From NCBI GenBank assembly GCA_001442925.1, contig LDXX01000004.1, forward strand, positions 1 through 60,000: DNA of 60,000 nt, written 5' to 3'. Position 1 is the first letter of the stretch; each line of letters begins with the position of its first letter. This document shows, piece after piece, positions 1 through 9,251 of this stretch. A model generated the notes under the pieces. The model ran no database searches. It saw only the letters and a program-made list of their open reading frames with translations, and was not told where the DNA came from. The stretch comes from Candidatus Kryptonium thompsonii. GTDB lineage: Bacteria; Bacteroidota; Ignavibacteria; Kryptoniales; Kryptoniaceae. The translations under genes were made by a program, and so were the position numbers.

Positions 1-421
1 AATATGCCAAAACAAAATCTCGTAAATATCAACCATTAAAACTTTAAATAACCGAGAAGATGTTAAATTGAATTTTCACTGTGTCAAATAAAATTTTTCA
101 AAACAACATCCATAGGCTCACTGCAAAAACAAACAAATTTGGAAAAAATGTTAAGGAGCTATATCAACCGTGGGTTTAATGGAGAGGTTCGTTGCGGTGA
201 GCTATATAATGTGGACTTTTCTTTAATCTATAATAAAAGCCTCTATGCTACGATAGCGGTTAAATCACTTATCCCGAGACAATTTTTTAAATTCCGAGTT
301 ATTTTCGGATATTTTTATCTAAATATAAATAAAAAACATATCTTGCCAGGAAGGATGGATTGATTTTTAGTAAGAATTTGTTTACATCACTAACTAAATT
401 TCGCTCCCCGATGCCTTCAAA
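1..421. other. Edge region without a convincing gene
   Basis: This is the only stretch over 300 bases without a supported gene. A 74-codon frame (139-363, plus, TTG start with an in-frame ATG at 148) is open, but no Shine-Dalgarno sequence precedes it. Its product is basic and aromatic, with no motif I recognise, so it is probably a chance frame. A weak CCGA/TCGG hairpin near 295-310 is followed by a T-rich stretch. I see no tRNA, repeat array or clear promoter. Confidence 0.5.
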
Positions 422-2077
422 TTAAATCCTAAATCTCGCACAAACTCTAAAAAATCTGTAGTTGTAGACAGTTGAGCCGTATTTTTCATATTGACCGCAA
501 AATTCAAACTTTCTAAAAGTAAGCTTACCAAAAATTCTATAGTTCAAAGAAGTTGGATACTTTGGATTCTTTGCAACCGCACCAGCAATCCCAACTGTAA
601 GCCATCTTAAAAGACTTTGCTCAACATTTACCTCACCCCAATATGTCGAAAGATTATTTGGCGTCCAATAGGGCAGTGAATTAACATAAATTGAATCAAA
701 ATCTTCAAAAGAATAAAACCCGATGATTAACACCCGTGGGTTCTCCTTTAAAAGAAACAAATTGAGATAACTTCCGAATGTCTTTTTTATATTTCCATCA
801 GAATAAATTCCATAATCAAAGAGCAAACTTAAACCAAGCGAATTAAAAATTTGATTGTAAACTGCAAGCGTGAAGTTATCAACCGTAATCTTTTCACCTA
901 TCGCTTTAGCCCCTTCTCTATTTTCGCTCCTCTTGTAAGTAAACTGTGGATAAATTCTATCAAATAAATTCAAGCCAAGTGTAAATCGCCACACGGGAAA
1001 ACTTATCGCTTCATACTTGAACATCCCAGTTTCTAACTCAAGGTAATTCCCTCGACTGATGTTATACCTACCCCGAAAAACACCCCCATACCCAAACCTT
1101 TTCTCTTGAACCCTGCCATCAAAAATTTGAACCTTTTCCACATTTAAACCTATCTCCCAAAATCTGCTGAGAAAAATCTTCGCTTCAAAAGGATATGTTG
1201 CCCTTTCAAGTTTATTTGTATCCCGAAACAATTTTGTCTCACCGTAAATGTAGTTAGAATAGTTTGCTTTTATTTCTTCGCTTATTTTCTTCGCAGTTTG
1301 GTTTTGGGGATCGATTTTTAGTAAAGCCTCTGCGTAATTATTTGCCCTATCCCATTCGCCTGAGTAATAGAACAATTGAACTGCAAGCTCAAGTGCTTCT
1401 TTATGTTTCGGAAATTTTTTCAAAAACTTTTTGATTTCCCTTTTTGAATCATCAACTTTGTTATTCCAAATCAAAAGCTGACATAAAAGCCAATGATAGT
1501 TTGAACTATCTGGAAATGCACTAACAAGCTTTTTATAAAGTGGGATTGCTTTTAATTGCTGTTCGTTCCAAACATATTGTTGCGCAAGCTGAAGCATCGT
1601 TTCATAATCCTGCGGATCAAGTTCAATTATTTTCTCGTAAATCGGTATAGCATCACGAGCCCTATCGTTCCAAACATAAAGTTTAGCAAGCATTCTATAG
1701 AAAGCAATGCTGTCGGGATACATTTGCACAAGTTTTTCATAAACAGTTATCGCATCTTTTTGCCTTCCATCCCATAAATACCATTGTCCCAATTTAACGA
1801 GAACATCATAATTAGAAACACCATTTTTCAAAAGCGTCTCATAGACATTAATTGCGCCGTGCACATTTTCAGTCCAGAGATAAAGTTCCGCAAGCCGACT
1901 TGCAATTTTAAAATTGCTCGGCTCATCGTTAAAAATTTCACTATAAATTTTTATGGCTTTCTCAAGCTCACCATTTGCAATGAAAAATTCCGCCTGATTT
2001 ATCATCTGATTTTTTTGATCCTGCGAGAAAGCCACGATGAATTGAAGTGCGATTAAAATAAAAAGTAATTTCTTCAC
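422..2077 (-). CDS. TPR-repeat outer-membrane beta-barrel protein (YaiO-like)
   Basis: The product is 551 residues and starts with a signal peptide (MKKLLFILIALQF, cleavage near residue 18). Residues about 25-260 are tetratricopeptide repeats in which the first helix repeatedly ends in Y-[LV]-W-[NTD] (YLWTE, YLWDG, YVWND, YVWNE, LIWNN) followed by D-A-I-x-[VI]-Y-E. The C-terminal half (about 280-551) is rich in alternating aromatic and polar strands and ends in RFRI, like a YaiO-type outer-membrane barrel. TPR plus barrel proteins often help export or modify surface polysaccharide, which fits the LPS genes upstream. That role is inferred. It is the last gene of the minus-strand run, three bases after the nicotinate phosphoribosyltransferase stop. 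Confidence 0.75.
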   Translation of the reverse strand: MKKLLFILIALQFIVAFSQDQKNQMINQAEFFIANGELEKAIKIYSEIFNDEPSNFKIASRLAELYLWTENVHGAINVYETLLKNGVSNYDVLVKLGQWYLWDGRQKDAITVYEKLVQMYPDSIAFYRMLAKLYVWNDRARDAIPIYEKIIELDPQDYETMLQLAQQYVWNEQQLKAIPLYKKLVSAFPDSSNYHWLLCQLLIWNNKVDDSKREIKKFLKKFPKHKEALELAVQLFYYSGEWDRANNYAEALLKIDPQNQTAKKISEEIKANYSNYIYGETKLFRDTNKLERATYPFEAKIFLSRFWEIGLNVEKVQIFDGRVQEKRFGYGGVFRGRYNISRGNYLELETGMFKYEAISFPVWRFTLGLNLFDRIYPQFTYKRSENREGAKAIGEKITVDNFTLAVYNQIFNSLGLSLLFDYGIYSDGNIKKTFGSYLNLFLLKENPRVLIIGFYSFEDFDSIYVNSLPYWTPNNLSTYWGEVNVEQSLLRWLTVGIAGAVAKNPKYPTSLNYRIFGKLTFRKFEFCGQYEKYGSTVYNYRFFRVCARFRI

Positions 2078-2080
2078 TTT

Positions 2081-3226
2081 TTAAAGGGTTAAGTTTTTGA
2101 TTTGCCTTAGGACATAATTTCTTATTTCTGATGGTTCAGGTGATGGCTTTAAAACTTTTCCATTTTCAATTACCTTTTCAAGGAGTGGTCTAAAACCTTC
2201 CCTATCGAATTTCTCATTCGCTGGGACAATTACTCTTTCACCTGTGTTTTCATTTACATACACCTGTTTTTCACCAGACAATTTTCCGCGTTTAGCCATC
2301 GGTTTCCCTTCTATTTCAACTATATCCATTGCAAAGTCAAGCACGGGAGCACTGCTTATCGTTGTTCCAACACCATATGCATCAACAACCTCGTTTAACT
2401 GTTTTATTATTTCCTCATCAACTCCACCACTTACAAAAATTTTAACATTTTTAAATCCCCTTATATCAAGCTCCCATCTGACTTCTTTCAAAATTGCAAG
2501 GAAATTTCCACGCCTTGAGCTTGGGGTGTCAAGTCTAACTCCGTAAAGTTTATCTTTAAGAGCTTCAGCGATGCGAATCGCCTCAAATTTTTCATCCGTG
2601 AAAGTATCAATTAAGGCGATCCTCGGCACTTTCGGGTCAATTATTTCATCAAATGCTTTCACCGCCTCAAGTGTATCACCAAATAGAAGGATCATCGCAT
2701 GGGGCATTGTTCCACTTGCGGGTATCCCAAGAAGTTTCGCACCAACTGGAGTTGCCACTCCATCACATCCGCCAATGTAAGAACTTCTATCGATCATGGG
2801 AACTATCGCAGGATGCATTCTCCTCGCACCGAAATGAACGACAATTTTATCTCCAGCAGCAAGTTTACATCTCGCAGCTTTCGTTGCAATGCCCGATGCT
2901 TGGCATATCAACCCAAGAATTGCCGTTTCATAAACAGCAAAATCAAGATACATTCCCTCGATAGTCATCACTGGTTCATTCGTCTTAAAAACAGTTCCCT
3001 CGGGCATAGCTTTAACCGTCACAGGAAGACCTTCAAGAAGCGTCAAAACTTCATCAAGCCCAGCAAAGATTCCCCATTGATAATTTGATGGAAATTTCTT
3101 GACAACAAACTCCGCCTTAACATATTTATTTACTCCCTTTGCCTTTAAAACATTTATTGCCCTTTCAAAATATATATCTGTCACCTTGCCAGCCTTTATA
3201 TCCTCAGGGCTTGCTATGTTGAACAT
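2081..3226 (-). CDS. pncB: Nicotinate phosphoribosyltransferase
   Basis: This enzyme joins nicotinate and PRPP to give nicotinate mononucleotide, the first step of NAD salvage. The start at 3226 (MFNIASPEDI) is chosen because GGAGGTG lies seven bases upstream. A longer frame to 3277 would add a poorly conserved extension. The resulting 381 residues match the short archaeal/Thermotoga-type enzyme. Visible hallmarks are GTVFKTNEPVM, FGARRMHPA, the SGTMPHA segment with the family's conserved histidine (about residue 175), VRLDTPSSRRG and the phosphate-binding FVSGGVDEE near the C-terminus. The start overlaps the 3' end of the glycosyltransferase gene by 23 bases, suggesting translational coupling. 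Its place in an LPS cluster is probably incidental. Confidence 0.9.
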   Translation of the reverse strand: MFNIASPEDIKAGKVTDIYFERAINVLKAKGVNKYVKAEFVVKKFPSNYQWGIFAGLDEVLTLLEGLPVTVKAMPEGTVFKTNEPVMTIEGMYLDFAVYETAILGLICQASGIATKAARCKLAAGDKIVVHFGARRMHPAIVPMIDRSSYIGGCDGVATPVGAKLLGIPASGTMPHAMILLFGDTLEAVKAFDEIIDPKVPRIALIDTFTDEKFEAIRIAEALKDKLYGVRLDTPSSRRGNFLAILKEVRWELDIRGFKNVKIFVSGGVDEEIIKQLNEVVDAYGVGTTISSAPVLDFAMDIVEIEGKPMAKRGKLSGEKQVYVNENTGERVIVPANEKFDREGFRPLLEKVIENGKVLKPSPEPSEIRNYVLRQIKNLTL

Positions 3227-4376
3227 CTCGCACCTCCGTTTGTTTTGACTTAACAAGATCAAGGTATAAAGCTTCAATTTCGTTTAAATATCTTTCAAAA
3301 CTAAATTTTTCACAAACTGTTTCCCTTGCTCTTTTACCAAGCTGTTTTGCTAATTCTTTATTCTTTATCAAAAGTTTAATCTTCTCAGCGAGATCTTCAT
3401 AATTCCCTTTTTCAAAAAACAATCCATCTATTCCGTCGGAAATTATATCCAAAAATCCAGCACTTCTTGTAGCAACAACTGGTAACTCAGTTGCCATCGC
3501 CTCAACAAGTGAAAGTCCAAATGCTTCCGCATGGGATGGAGCGACAAAAATATCAATAGCACACAGAACATCTTGAACATCTTTCCTAAATCCTGTCCAT
3601 ATCGTTTTATCATTAATTCCAAGTTCTTCTGCGAGTTTCTGCAGCCCTTTGAAGTAAGACACCTCGCCAACGGTTGGTTCACCGACAACCAATAACTTAA
3701 CATTATTAAATTCATCCTTCAAAATTTTAAATGCTTTGAACAATTCTTCATGTCCTTTCCCAGGGCTGAAGCGACTTATAACACCAATTACAACTTCGTC
3801 CTCAAGATTAAATTCATCCCTTATCTTTTTGCGACTTTGCTCGCTGAACCTAAATTTTCCGACATCAACGCCTGGGTAAATAAGTTTTAACTTATTTTCA
3901 TCTATCGGTAGGTTTTGCAAAAAACCATTTGCAACATCCTTCGAAATAGCAATTACAGTGTCAACCTTTTTATAAAAAATTTTATGAAGCAAATCTTTTT
4001 TACTTACACCGACTCCAATTTGGGGATCTAAGATAAGTGCTTGATTCCCCGCTTGTAAAATAACAGCCAGTGAGACAAGCTTCAAATCGCTTGAGTTAAA
4101 AATGTGAATTATACTAAATTGTTTTTGTTTCAAAATTTTTAGTAATGTCGCCAAATTTTCAGCAAAGTTACTGCTTAAACCAACAGTTTCAATCTTTCTT
4201 TTCTCGCCATTGAAGATTTTGACCAACTCCTGAAATAATCTTCCCTTCAGATTACAAGCAATGGTTACACTATGTCCTCTCTTTATCATCTCATTCGCAA
4301 GCCGTAGAATGTTCATTTCAAGCCCACCCCAACTGAGCCTTGAGATAACATATAAAAGTTCAAGTTTGGGGTTCAT
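3204..4376 (-). CDS. GT4-family glycosyltransferase
   Basis: A 390-residue GT-B fold glycosyltransferase. The N-terminal domain has the usual SRLSWGGLEMN loop, where a sugar-nucleotide enzyme begins. The C-terminal domain has VIGVISRFSPGKGHEEL and the E-x7-E donor-binding motif (EAFGLSLVE, about residue 285), followed by ELPVVATRSAG. These are hallmarks of glycosyl transferases group 1 (GT4). No signal peptide is present, so it is cytoplasmic or peripheral at the inner membrane. Its coding end overlaps the next gene and its start overlaps the O-antigen ligase stop by 17 bases, so it is tightly coupled to LPS assembly. Donor and acceptor sugars cannot be told from sequence. Confidence 0.85.
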   Translation of the reverse strand: MNPKLELLYVISRLSWGGLEMNILRLANEMIKRGHSVTIACNLKGRLFQELVKIFNGEKRKIETVGLSSNFAENLATLLKILKQKQFSIIHIFNSSDLKLVSLAVILQAGNQALILDPQIGVGVSKKDLLHKIFYKKVDTVIAISKDVANGFLQNLPIDENKLKLIYPGVDVGKFRFSEQSRKKIRDEFNLEDEVVIGVISRFSPGKGHEELFKAFKILKDEFNNVKLLVVGEPTVGEVSYFKGLQKLAEELGINDKTIWTGFRKDVQDVLCAIDIFVAPSHAEAFGLSLVEAMATELPVVATRSAGFLDIISDGIDGLFFEKGNYEDLAEKIKLLIKNKELAKQLGKRARETVCEKFSFERYLNEIEALYLDLVKSKQTEVRDVQHSKP

Positions 4377-5559
4377 TTTGCCTTTTTAAGTTTTTATTTA
4401 CAGAGTAAACAATTCCTGAAACAAACCAGAAGCTTGTCATTATTTCAGCATCCCCAAAACTCCACTCAAACATTCCACTTACATGAAATGCGAAAAAGAT
4501 GCCAATTCCAGCAAGGATGAAGTCTCTTAACATGGGAATCGATGCAAAACTTTTATAAAAGACAAACATATCGATCAGCATTTTTATAAAAAGCCCACTT
4601 AAAACAGCAAAACCAACAATCCCAAACAACACAAGCCACATTATAAAATTATTGTGAAGATGTCCATGCCTTTCATCGGGGGCGGGATTAGGTCTAAACC
4701 TTAAATAAATTTTGTAAAGATCAATATCACCATAGCCAAGCAAAGGCTTATGAGCAAACATTCTAACACCTGTTTTCCACATCATATACCTTGCGACTGT
4801 CGTCTCAGATTTCGTCACATCTGAAAATTGAGCATATTGATATTTCAATGGAAAGAAAAAATAAAACACGGCAACAAGAAACGCCCAACCTGGCAAAAAA
4901 TATCTGTATTTTAAGAGAACAATTGCCAACAATCCTATCGAAAATCCCAACCATGCACTCCTGACAAAGGTTAAAAGAAATGTAAGATATATCGGAGCTA
5001 TGAGTAAAAGCACCAAGGCTCTCTTTTTGAAAGCTATTTCTCTGTCAAGGTATAATGGGAAAAGCAGAAGTAAAATTATCATTTTCAGCTCTCCTGCTGT
5101 CATCGAAATCTGAAAAACACCAAGCCAGTAAACATCAACTCGAAAATAGTAAACAACAAGTTCAATTATTGAAATAATCGCTGCTACAATTCCAAGTCCA
5201 AGTATCGTGCTGTAAATTCTCTTTGCATCCTTTAGGACAAAAATTGCCATATAGAAAACCGATATCAAAAGAACACGCCTCGCATGAGAAAAGGCTTCAG
5301 CCCTATACTCAGAAAAAATCGCACTTAAAATTTCAACAACGACAAAAGCGAGAAAAAATAAATCAAGCGTTGTTTTCAATCCTTTTATTTCATTACGATT
5401 TGAAAGAACCTTAAAAACGAAAAGCAATCCCGTAATGGCAAACGAAACAGATGAAACAGCGATTGAAAAAAATACACTTGCAACTTGAAGGGTTAGAAAA
5501 AGATATATTAACAAATCGTAAATTCTCGAAGAAGTTAATTTTTTAAAGTTCAATCGCAA
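4360..5559 (-). CDS. O-antigen ligase/polymerase-like membrane protein (WaaL/Wzy family)
   Basis: A 399-residue polytopic inner-membrane protein with roughly ten to twelve hydrophobic segments. A large periplasmic loop contains RPNPAPDERHGHLHNN (about residues 285-301). The H-x-H-N signature in this loop is typical of the Wzy_C/O-antigen ligase superfamily, which transfers or polymerises lipid-linked glycan on the periplasmic face. The start is a TTG (MRLNFKKL) with no good Shine-Dalgarno sequence. The gene lies 41 bases after the MsbA gene and overlaps the downstream GT4 gene. Ligase and polymerase cannot be separated from sequence alone. Confidence 0.8.
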   Translation of the reverse strand: MRLNFKKLTSSRIYDLLIYLFLTLQVASVFFSIAVSSVSFAITGLLFVFKVLSNRNEIKGLKTTLDLFFLAFVVVEILSAIFSEYRAEAFSHARRVLLISVFYMAIFVLKDAKRIYSTILGLGIVAAIISIIELVVYYFRVDVYWLGVFQISMTAGELKMIILLLLFPLYLDREIAFKKRALVLLLIAPIYLTFLLTFVRSAWLGFSIGLLAIVLLKYRYFLPGWAFLVAVFYFFFPLKYQYAQFSDVTKSETTVARYMMWKTGVRMFAHKPLLGYGDIDLYKIYLRFRPNPAPDERHGHLHNNFIMWLVLFGIVGFAVLSGLFIKMLIDMFVFYKSFASIPMLRDFILAGIGIFFAFHVSGMFEWSFGDAEIMTSFWFVSGIVYSVNKNLKRQNEPQT

Positions 5560-5599
5560 AGCTCAAGTTTATTTTTACGGAAATTAAAATCTAATGATG

Positions 5600-7480
5600 T
5601 CAGAGATTAAATTGCATTTCATAAAGTTTACGATAAAGCCCATCCTGTTTTATCAATTCGTCATGTCTTCCCTCTTGAACAATTCTACCATTTTCAAGGA
5701 CAATTATCCTATCGGCATTTCTTATTGTTGAAAGGCGATGTGCTATCACAAAAACAGTTCTGTTTTTCATCAATCTCTCAATTGCCTCTTGAACAAGGAT
5801 TTCTGATTCAGTATCAAGATTGCTGGTTGCTTCGTCAAGAATTAAAATTGGTGGGTTTTTTAGAAGTGCCCTTGCTATTGAAATCCTTTGTCTCTGCCCG
5901 CCGGAAAGCTTTGTTCCCCTTTCACCTATGAGAGTATCATACCCTTGTGGAAGTTGCATAATAAACTCGTGCGCATTTGCCGCAATCGCTGCTTCAATTA
6001 TCTTTTCCATCGGGCAATCATCAAGACCATAAGCGATATTGTTTTTAACAGTGTCATTAAATAAAATCGTCTCCTGTGTGACAATACCAATTTTATCACG
6101 CAGAGACTTTATCTTCAATAGCTTAAGATCAATCCCATCAATTAAAATCCTTCCTCTCGTTGGATCGTAAAACCGCGGAATTAAATCAACAAGTGTTGAT
6201 TTCCCAGCGCCACTGGGACCAACGATTGCAAGTATCTCACCCCTCTTAACGACAAGATTTATATTTTTAAGCACAAAATCACCATCACTTTGCCCATTAT
6301 ATGAAAACCACACATCCTCAAAGACAATTTTATCTTTAAACTCTTTAAGCTCAATTGCATTTTCAACTTCTTTTATCTCTGGCTCGATATCAAGAACCTC
6401 AAAAACTCGTTTAGCAGCTGCCGTTGATTCTTGAATTCTATTATTTACACTTGTAAGTTCCTTAACAGGTGGCATTATCTGAAATATCGCAATGAGAAAA
6501 GTTAAAAATTCGCTTGCCCTCATCGTTCCAAGCTCAAGAACTTGCATCCCCCCATACCAGATTATAACAACTCCAACGATTACGCTTAAAAATTCAGTTA
6601 TTGGGCTTGCAAGATTTCTTATCCTCACGATTTTAAGCAACGATTTAAAATATCTCCAAGTCTCCTTTTGAAACTTTTTATTTTCAAATTCCTCCATTCC
6701 AAATGCTTTCACAACTTTTATCCCCGTAATTGTCTCCTGCAAAACCGATGTCATATCCGCCATTCGTTCCTGCGTTGTCCAACTTTCCTTATGTATTCTC
6801 AAACCAAGCTTACCGATAAAATAAAGCGCAAACGGCAAAACAACCAATGATAAAAGTGTTAATCTCCAACTTAAAGAAAAAGCAATTCCAAGAAAGACAA
6901 TTATCAACAACGGTTCCCTTACAAGATTCAAAAATGTTGCAGAAATCCCAGTATTTATCACCGCAACATCATTTGTTATCCTTGAGATTAAATTTCCCGT
7001 CCTTTCGTTTGTGAAATATCCGAGCGATAGAGTATGCAAATGTCTATAAACCGCATTCCTTATATCTTTTACAAGTCCTTGTTCGGCGTAAGCCATAAAG
7101 TAAGATTGAAAATAACCAAAGACATTTTTAAGAAAGAAAGCGAGAACTATAATAAGGCAAATTTTTACCAACGCCTCAGAATGTGTCCCCGAAAAAACAT
7201 ATCTAAACAAAAATCCGAAAAACTCTTTCTTCATCGTGCCTAAAAATCCACCCTGAGAAGAACCCCCTATTTTTTCAAGCGCAGATATATAATCTTGCGA
7301 GAAGAGAGTTTCAAGAAGCGGAATGGCAAGATAAATTGAAACGCCACTAAAAATGGAAAACAAAACCGTGAAAAAAAAGGATAAAGCAAGATACTTCCAA
7401 TAAGGTCTAGCATAACTCAACACTCTTAAGAAAACTCGAAAATTATCTCTCGAGCTTATTTTCGACTTTTGATTTAACAT
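5600..7480 (-). CDS. msbA: MsbA-like lipid A/polysaccharide ABC exporter (fused TM and ATPase)
   Basis: A 626-residue half-transporter. The N-terminal ABC transmembrane domain (about 20-340) has six hydrophobic helices. The C-terminal ATPase has Walker A GPSGAGKST (about 420), signature LSGGQRQR (about 525), Walker B ILILDEAT (about 545) and switch histidine in AHRLST (about 583). The size and architecture are those of MsbA, the flippase for lipid A-core across the inner membrane, although multidrug exporters of the same family look alike. Its context next to GT2, GT4 and an O-antigen ligase favours LPS transport. Its start overlaps the end of the GT2 gene by 38 bases. Confidence 0.85.
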   Translation of the reverse strand: MLNQKSKISSRDNFRVFLRVLSYARPYWKYLALSFFFTVLFSIFSGVSIYLAIPLLETLFSQDYISALEKIGGSSQGGFLGTMKKEFFGFLFRYVFSGTHSEALVKICLIIVLAFFLKNVFGYFQSYFMAYAEQGLVKDIRNAVYRHLHTLSLGYFTNERTGNLISRITNDVAVINTGISATFLNLVREPLLIIVFLGIAFSLSWRLTLLSLVVLPFALYFIGKLGLRIHKESWTTQERMADMTSVLQETITGIKVVKAFGMEEFENKKFQKETWRYFKSLLKIVRIRNLASPITEFLSVIVGVVIIWYGGMQVLELGTMRASEFLTFLIAIFQIMPPVKELTSVNNRIQESTAAAKRVFEVLDIEPEIKEVENAIELKEFKDKIVFEDVWFSYNGQSDGDFVLKNINLVVKRGEILAIVGPSGAGKSTLVDLIPRFYDPTRGRILIDGIDLKLLKIKSLRDKIGIVTQETILFNDTVKNNIAYGLDDCPMEKIIEAAIAANAHEFIMQLPQGYDTLIGERGTKLSGGQRQRISIARALLKNPPILILDEATSNLDTESEILVQEAIERLMKNRTVFVIAHRLSTIRNADRIIVLENGRIVQEGRHDELIKQDGLYRKLYEMQFNL

Positions 7481-8228
7481 TTTGAATTTCCCAAATCTTC
7501 ATGTATGTTTGTAGTTTCGTCATAGCATGATTTAAAGAAACCATCAATCCATAAACCCCATCCGAAAACCCACGCTTTAAGATAAAATGACTCAAGAAAG
7601 CAAGAAAAGGAGCAAAAAGTATGTGATACCATTTCACCACCCTCTTTGATGCTCTTTCCTCAGCGCTCAGACTTGAATAATGATTTATCTTTTCAAAGGT
7701 GTCAAATAAATCAACATGCGTTAAATGAATTAAATCTCCCTTTAAATAACCAACTTTTCCATCAACGATGAATCCTTCGTGAACTTTTTTCGGTGTCACC
7801 CGAGCTTTCCCATTTTTGAACAGGCGTAGTTGATAATCAGGATACCAACCGCAGGACTTTATCCACTTATCAAGAAAAAAATTTCTCCTTGGAACATAAA
7901 AACCATCATATTCTGTTTCGCTTTCAAGTATGCTTTCGATTTCCTTTCTAAGCTCTGGCGAAACCCTTTCATCAGCATCTAAACTCAAAACCCAATCACA
8001 TGTTGCTTTTCCAATCGCAAACTGTTTTTGAGGAGCGTATCCTTCCCACTTTTTGATAAAAACTTTGTCCGTGTATCTTTTAGCTATTTCAACTGTTCTA
8101 TCTTTGCTTTCAGAATCAACAACTATAATTTCATCAGCCCAACTAACGCTTTCAAGACAATCAGCGATTTTTCCCTCTTCATTACCAGCGATTATCACAA
8201 CCGACAATGTCTTTCTTTTACCTTTCAT
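7443..8228 (-). CDS. GT2-family glycosyltransferase (WaaE/KdtX-like)
   Basis: A 261-residue GT-A enzyme. It has the N-terminal LSVVIIAGNEEGKIADCLESV, the nucleotide-binding EIIVVDSESKDRT, and the metal-binding DAD motif in SLDADERVSPE (about residue 85). RNFFLDKWIKSCGWYPDYQLRLF is the typical acceptor-side segment of the WaaE/KdtX group, LPS inner-core glucosyltransferases. A C-terminal hydrophobic stretch (HILFAPFLAFLSHFIL) suggests membrane association. It starts three bases after the stop of the propeller lipoprotein and overlaps msbA. Confidence 0.82.
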   Translation of the reverse strand: MKGKRKTLSVVIIAGNEEGKIADCLESVSWADEIIVVDSESKDRTVEIAKRYTDKVFIKKWEGYAPQKQFAIGKATCDWVLSLDADERVSPELRKEIESILESETEYDGFYVPRRNFFLDKWIKSCGWYPDYQLRLFKNGKARVTPKKVHEGFIVDGKVGYLKGDLIHLTHVDLFDTFEKINHYSSLSAEERASKRVVKWYHILFAPFLAFLSHFILKRGFSDGVYGLMVSLNHAMTKLQTYMKIWEIQNVKSKVENKLER

Positions 8229-8231
8229 TTA

Positions 8232-9251
8232 TTATGCGCTGAATCCTAAAACTTTTGGAATTCCAAAAACGCCATCTGGATAATCATCATTCGTCAATTG
8301 CTTCATCTTCTTCTCAAAAAGGTCATACATATAAATTTCCGCATCATTTTCAAATCCTTTGTCAAAAACTATTCTGGTATCGTCTATAAATCTAAAGTTA
8401 AAAAAACCACTTCCCGAGCTTATCTTGTAGAGATTTCTTTTTTCGACATCAAAAAAATAAATTTCCCCAGTTTTAACATTTTTCCTTTCAACCACTTCAG
8501 GTGTTATATTTACAACTCTGAAGACAAAATACATACCATCTGGACTCCACTCAAGTTGTTCTATTTTCCATTTTGTCTCAAAAATTTCAAATCTCTTAAA
8601 ACCGTCCCAAAAATAAATTCTCTTAACACCAAGCAATGAATCATTCTTTATCTCGACACTCTTTTTTCCATCTGGGGCATTTAATTTTAAATCTAAAACT
8701 TCTTCAGGAAATTCACCCTTTCTCCAGTCATACTCTTTCTCTCTTTTATAAAGCAAATCTCCTGCCGAGTCAAACCCGTAAATTTCAAGTTTAAAGTTTT
8801 CTCCCGTTTGATAGCCCCCACTTATTCTGTAAACTTCAACCGTGTCAGCATTTAGCCATCTTATCTTAACACTCCAAGAATCATCAAATGTTTTAAGCAA
8901 AGCAACTTCGCCAGTCGTTATGTCAAAAAGATAAATACGGGGATTTTTTATGCTAAAAAAACCAGCACCAACAGTTCCCTCAAAATCAGCGGTTTTGAAA
9001 AGAGCAACATTTCCAAGCGGGGAAAATTTTATCTCCCAGACGCCAGCAAATGTATCTGGCAAAATTTTCTCAATCTTATAATCGTTCAAGCTAATTCCGT
9101 AGATGCTTGGGAGCGAATCCCTTTGTGAGATAAAGTAAACATATTCATCAGATGATAAGCTATGTGCTATGGGAATTTTTTTAACTTTCCTATCGCATCC
9201 GAATATGAAAGTTGAGAGAACGATAAATAATATAAAAGTTTTAATCCTCAC
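8232..9251 (-). CDS. Beta-propeller (PD40/TolB-like) lipoprotein
   Basis: A 339-residue protein with a lipoprotein signal (MRIKTFILFIVLSTFIFGC; lipobox FIFGC, Cys19). The rest consists of WD40-like PD40 repeats, seen as WEIKFSPLGNVALFKT, LEWSPDGMYFVFR and FNFRFIDDTRIVFDKG, predicting a beta-propeller in the periplasm or on the surface. It begins with GTG inside the last codons of leuS (an 11-base overlap), so it is translationally coupled. TolB-like propellers serve as scaffolds or ligand sensors. A specific role is not visible, but the position between leuS and LPS genes suggests envelope assembly. Confidence 0.75.
   Translation of the reverse strand: MRIKTFILFIVLSTFIFGCDRKVKKIPIAHSLSSDEYVYFISQRDSLPSIYGISLNDYKIEKILPDTFAGVWEIKFSPLGNVALFKTADFEGTVGAGFFSIKNPRIYLFDITTGEVALLKTFDDSWSVKIRWLNADTVEVYRISGGYQTGENFKLEIYGFDSAGDLLYKREKEYDWRKGEFPEEVLDLKLNAPDGKKSVEIKNDSLLGVKRIYFWDGFKRFEIFETKWKIEQLEWSPDGMYFVFRVVNITPEVVERKNVKTGEIYFFDVEKRNLYKISSGSGFFNFRFIDDTRIVFDKGFENDAEIYMYDLFEKKMKQLTNDDYPDGVFGIPKVLGFSA

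Noticed and set aside
139-363. A 74-codon open frame in the left edge region
   Set aside because: There is no ribosome-binding site and no recognisable motif, and the start is a TTG. It is kept only as part of an unassigned region.
3227-3277. Longer start for nicotinate phosphoribosyltransferase
   Set aside because: The internal ATG at 3226 has an ideal GGAGGTG site and matches the family N-terminus; the extension is poor in family similarity.
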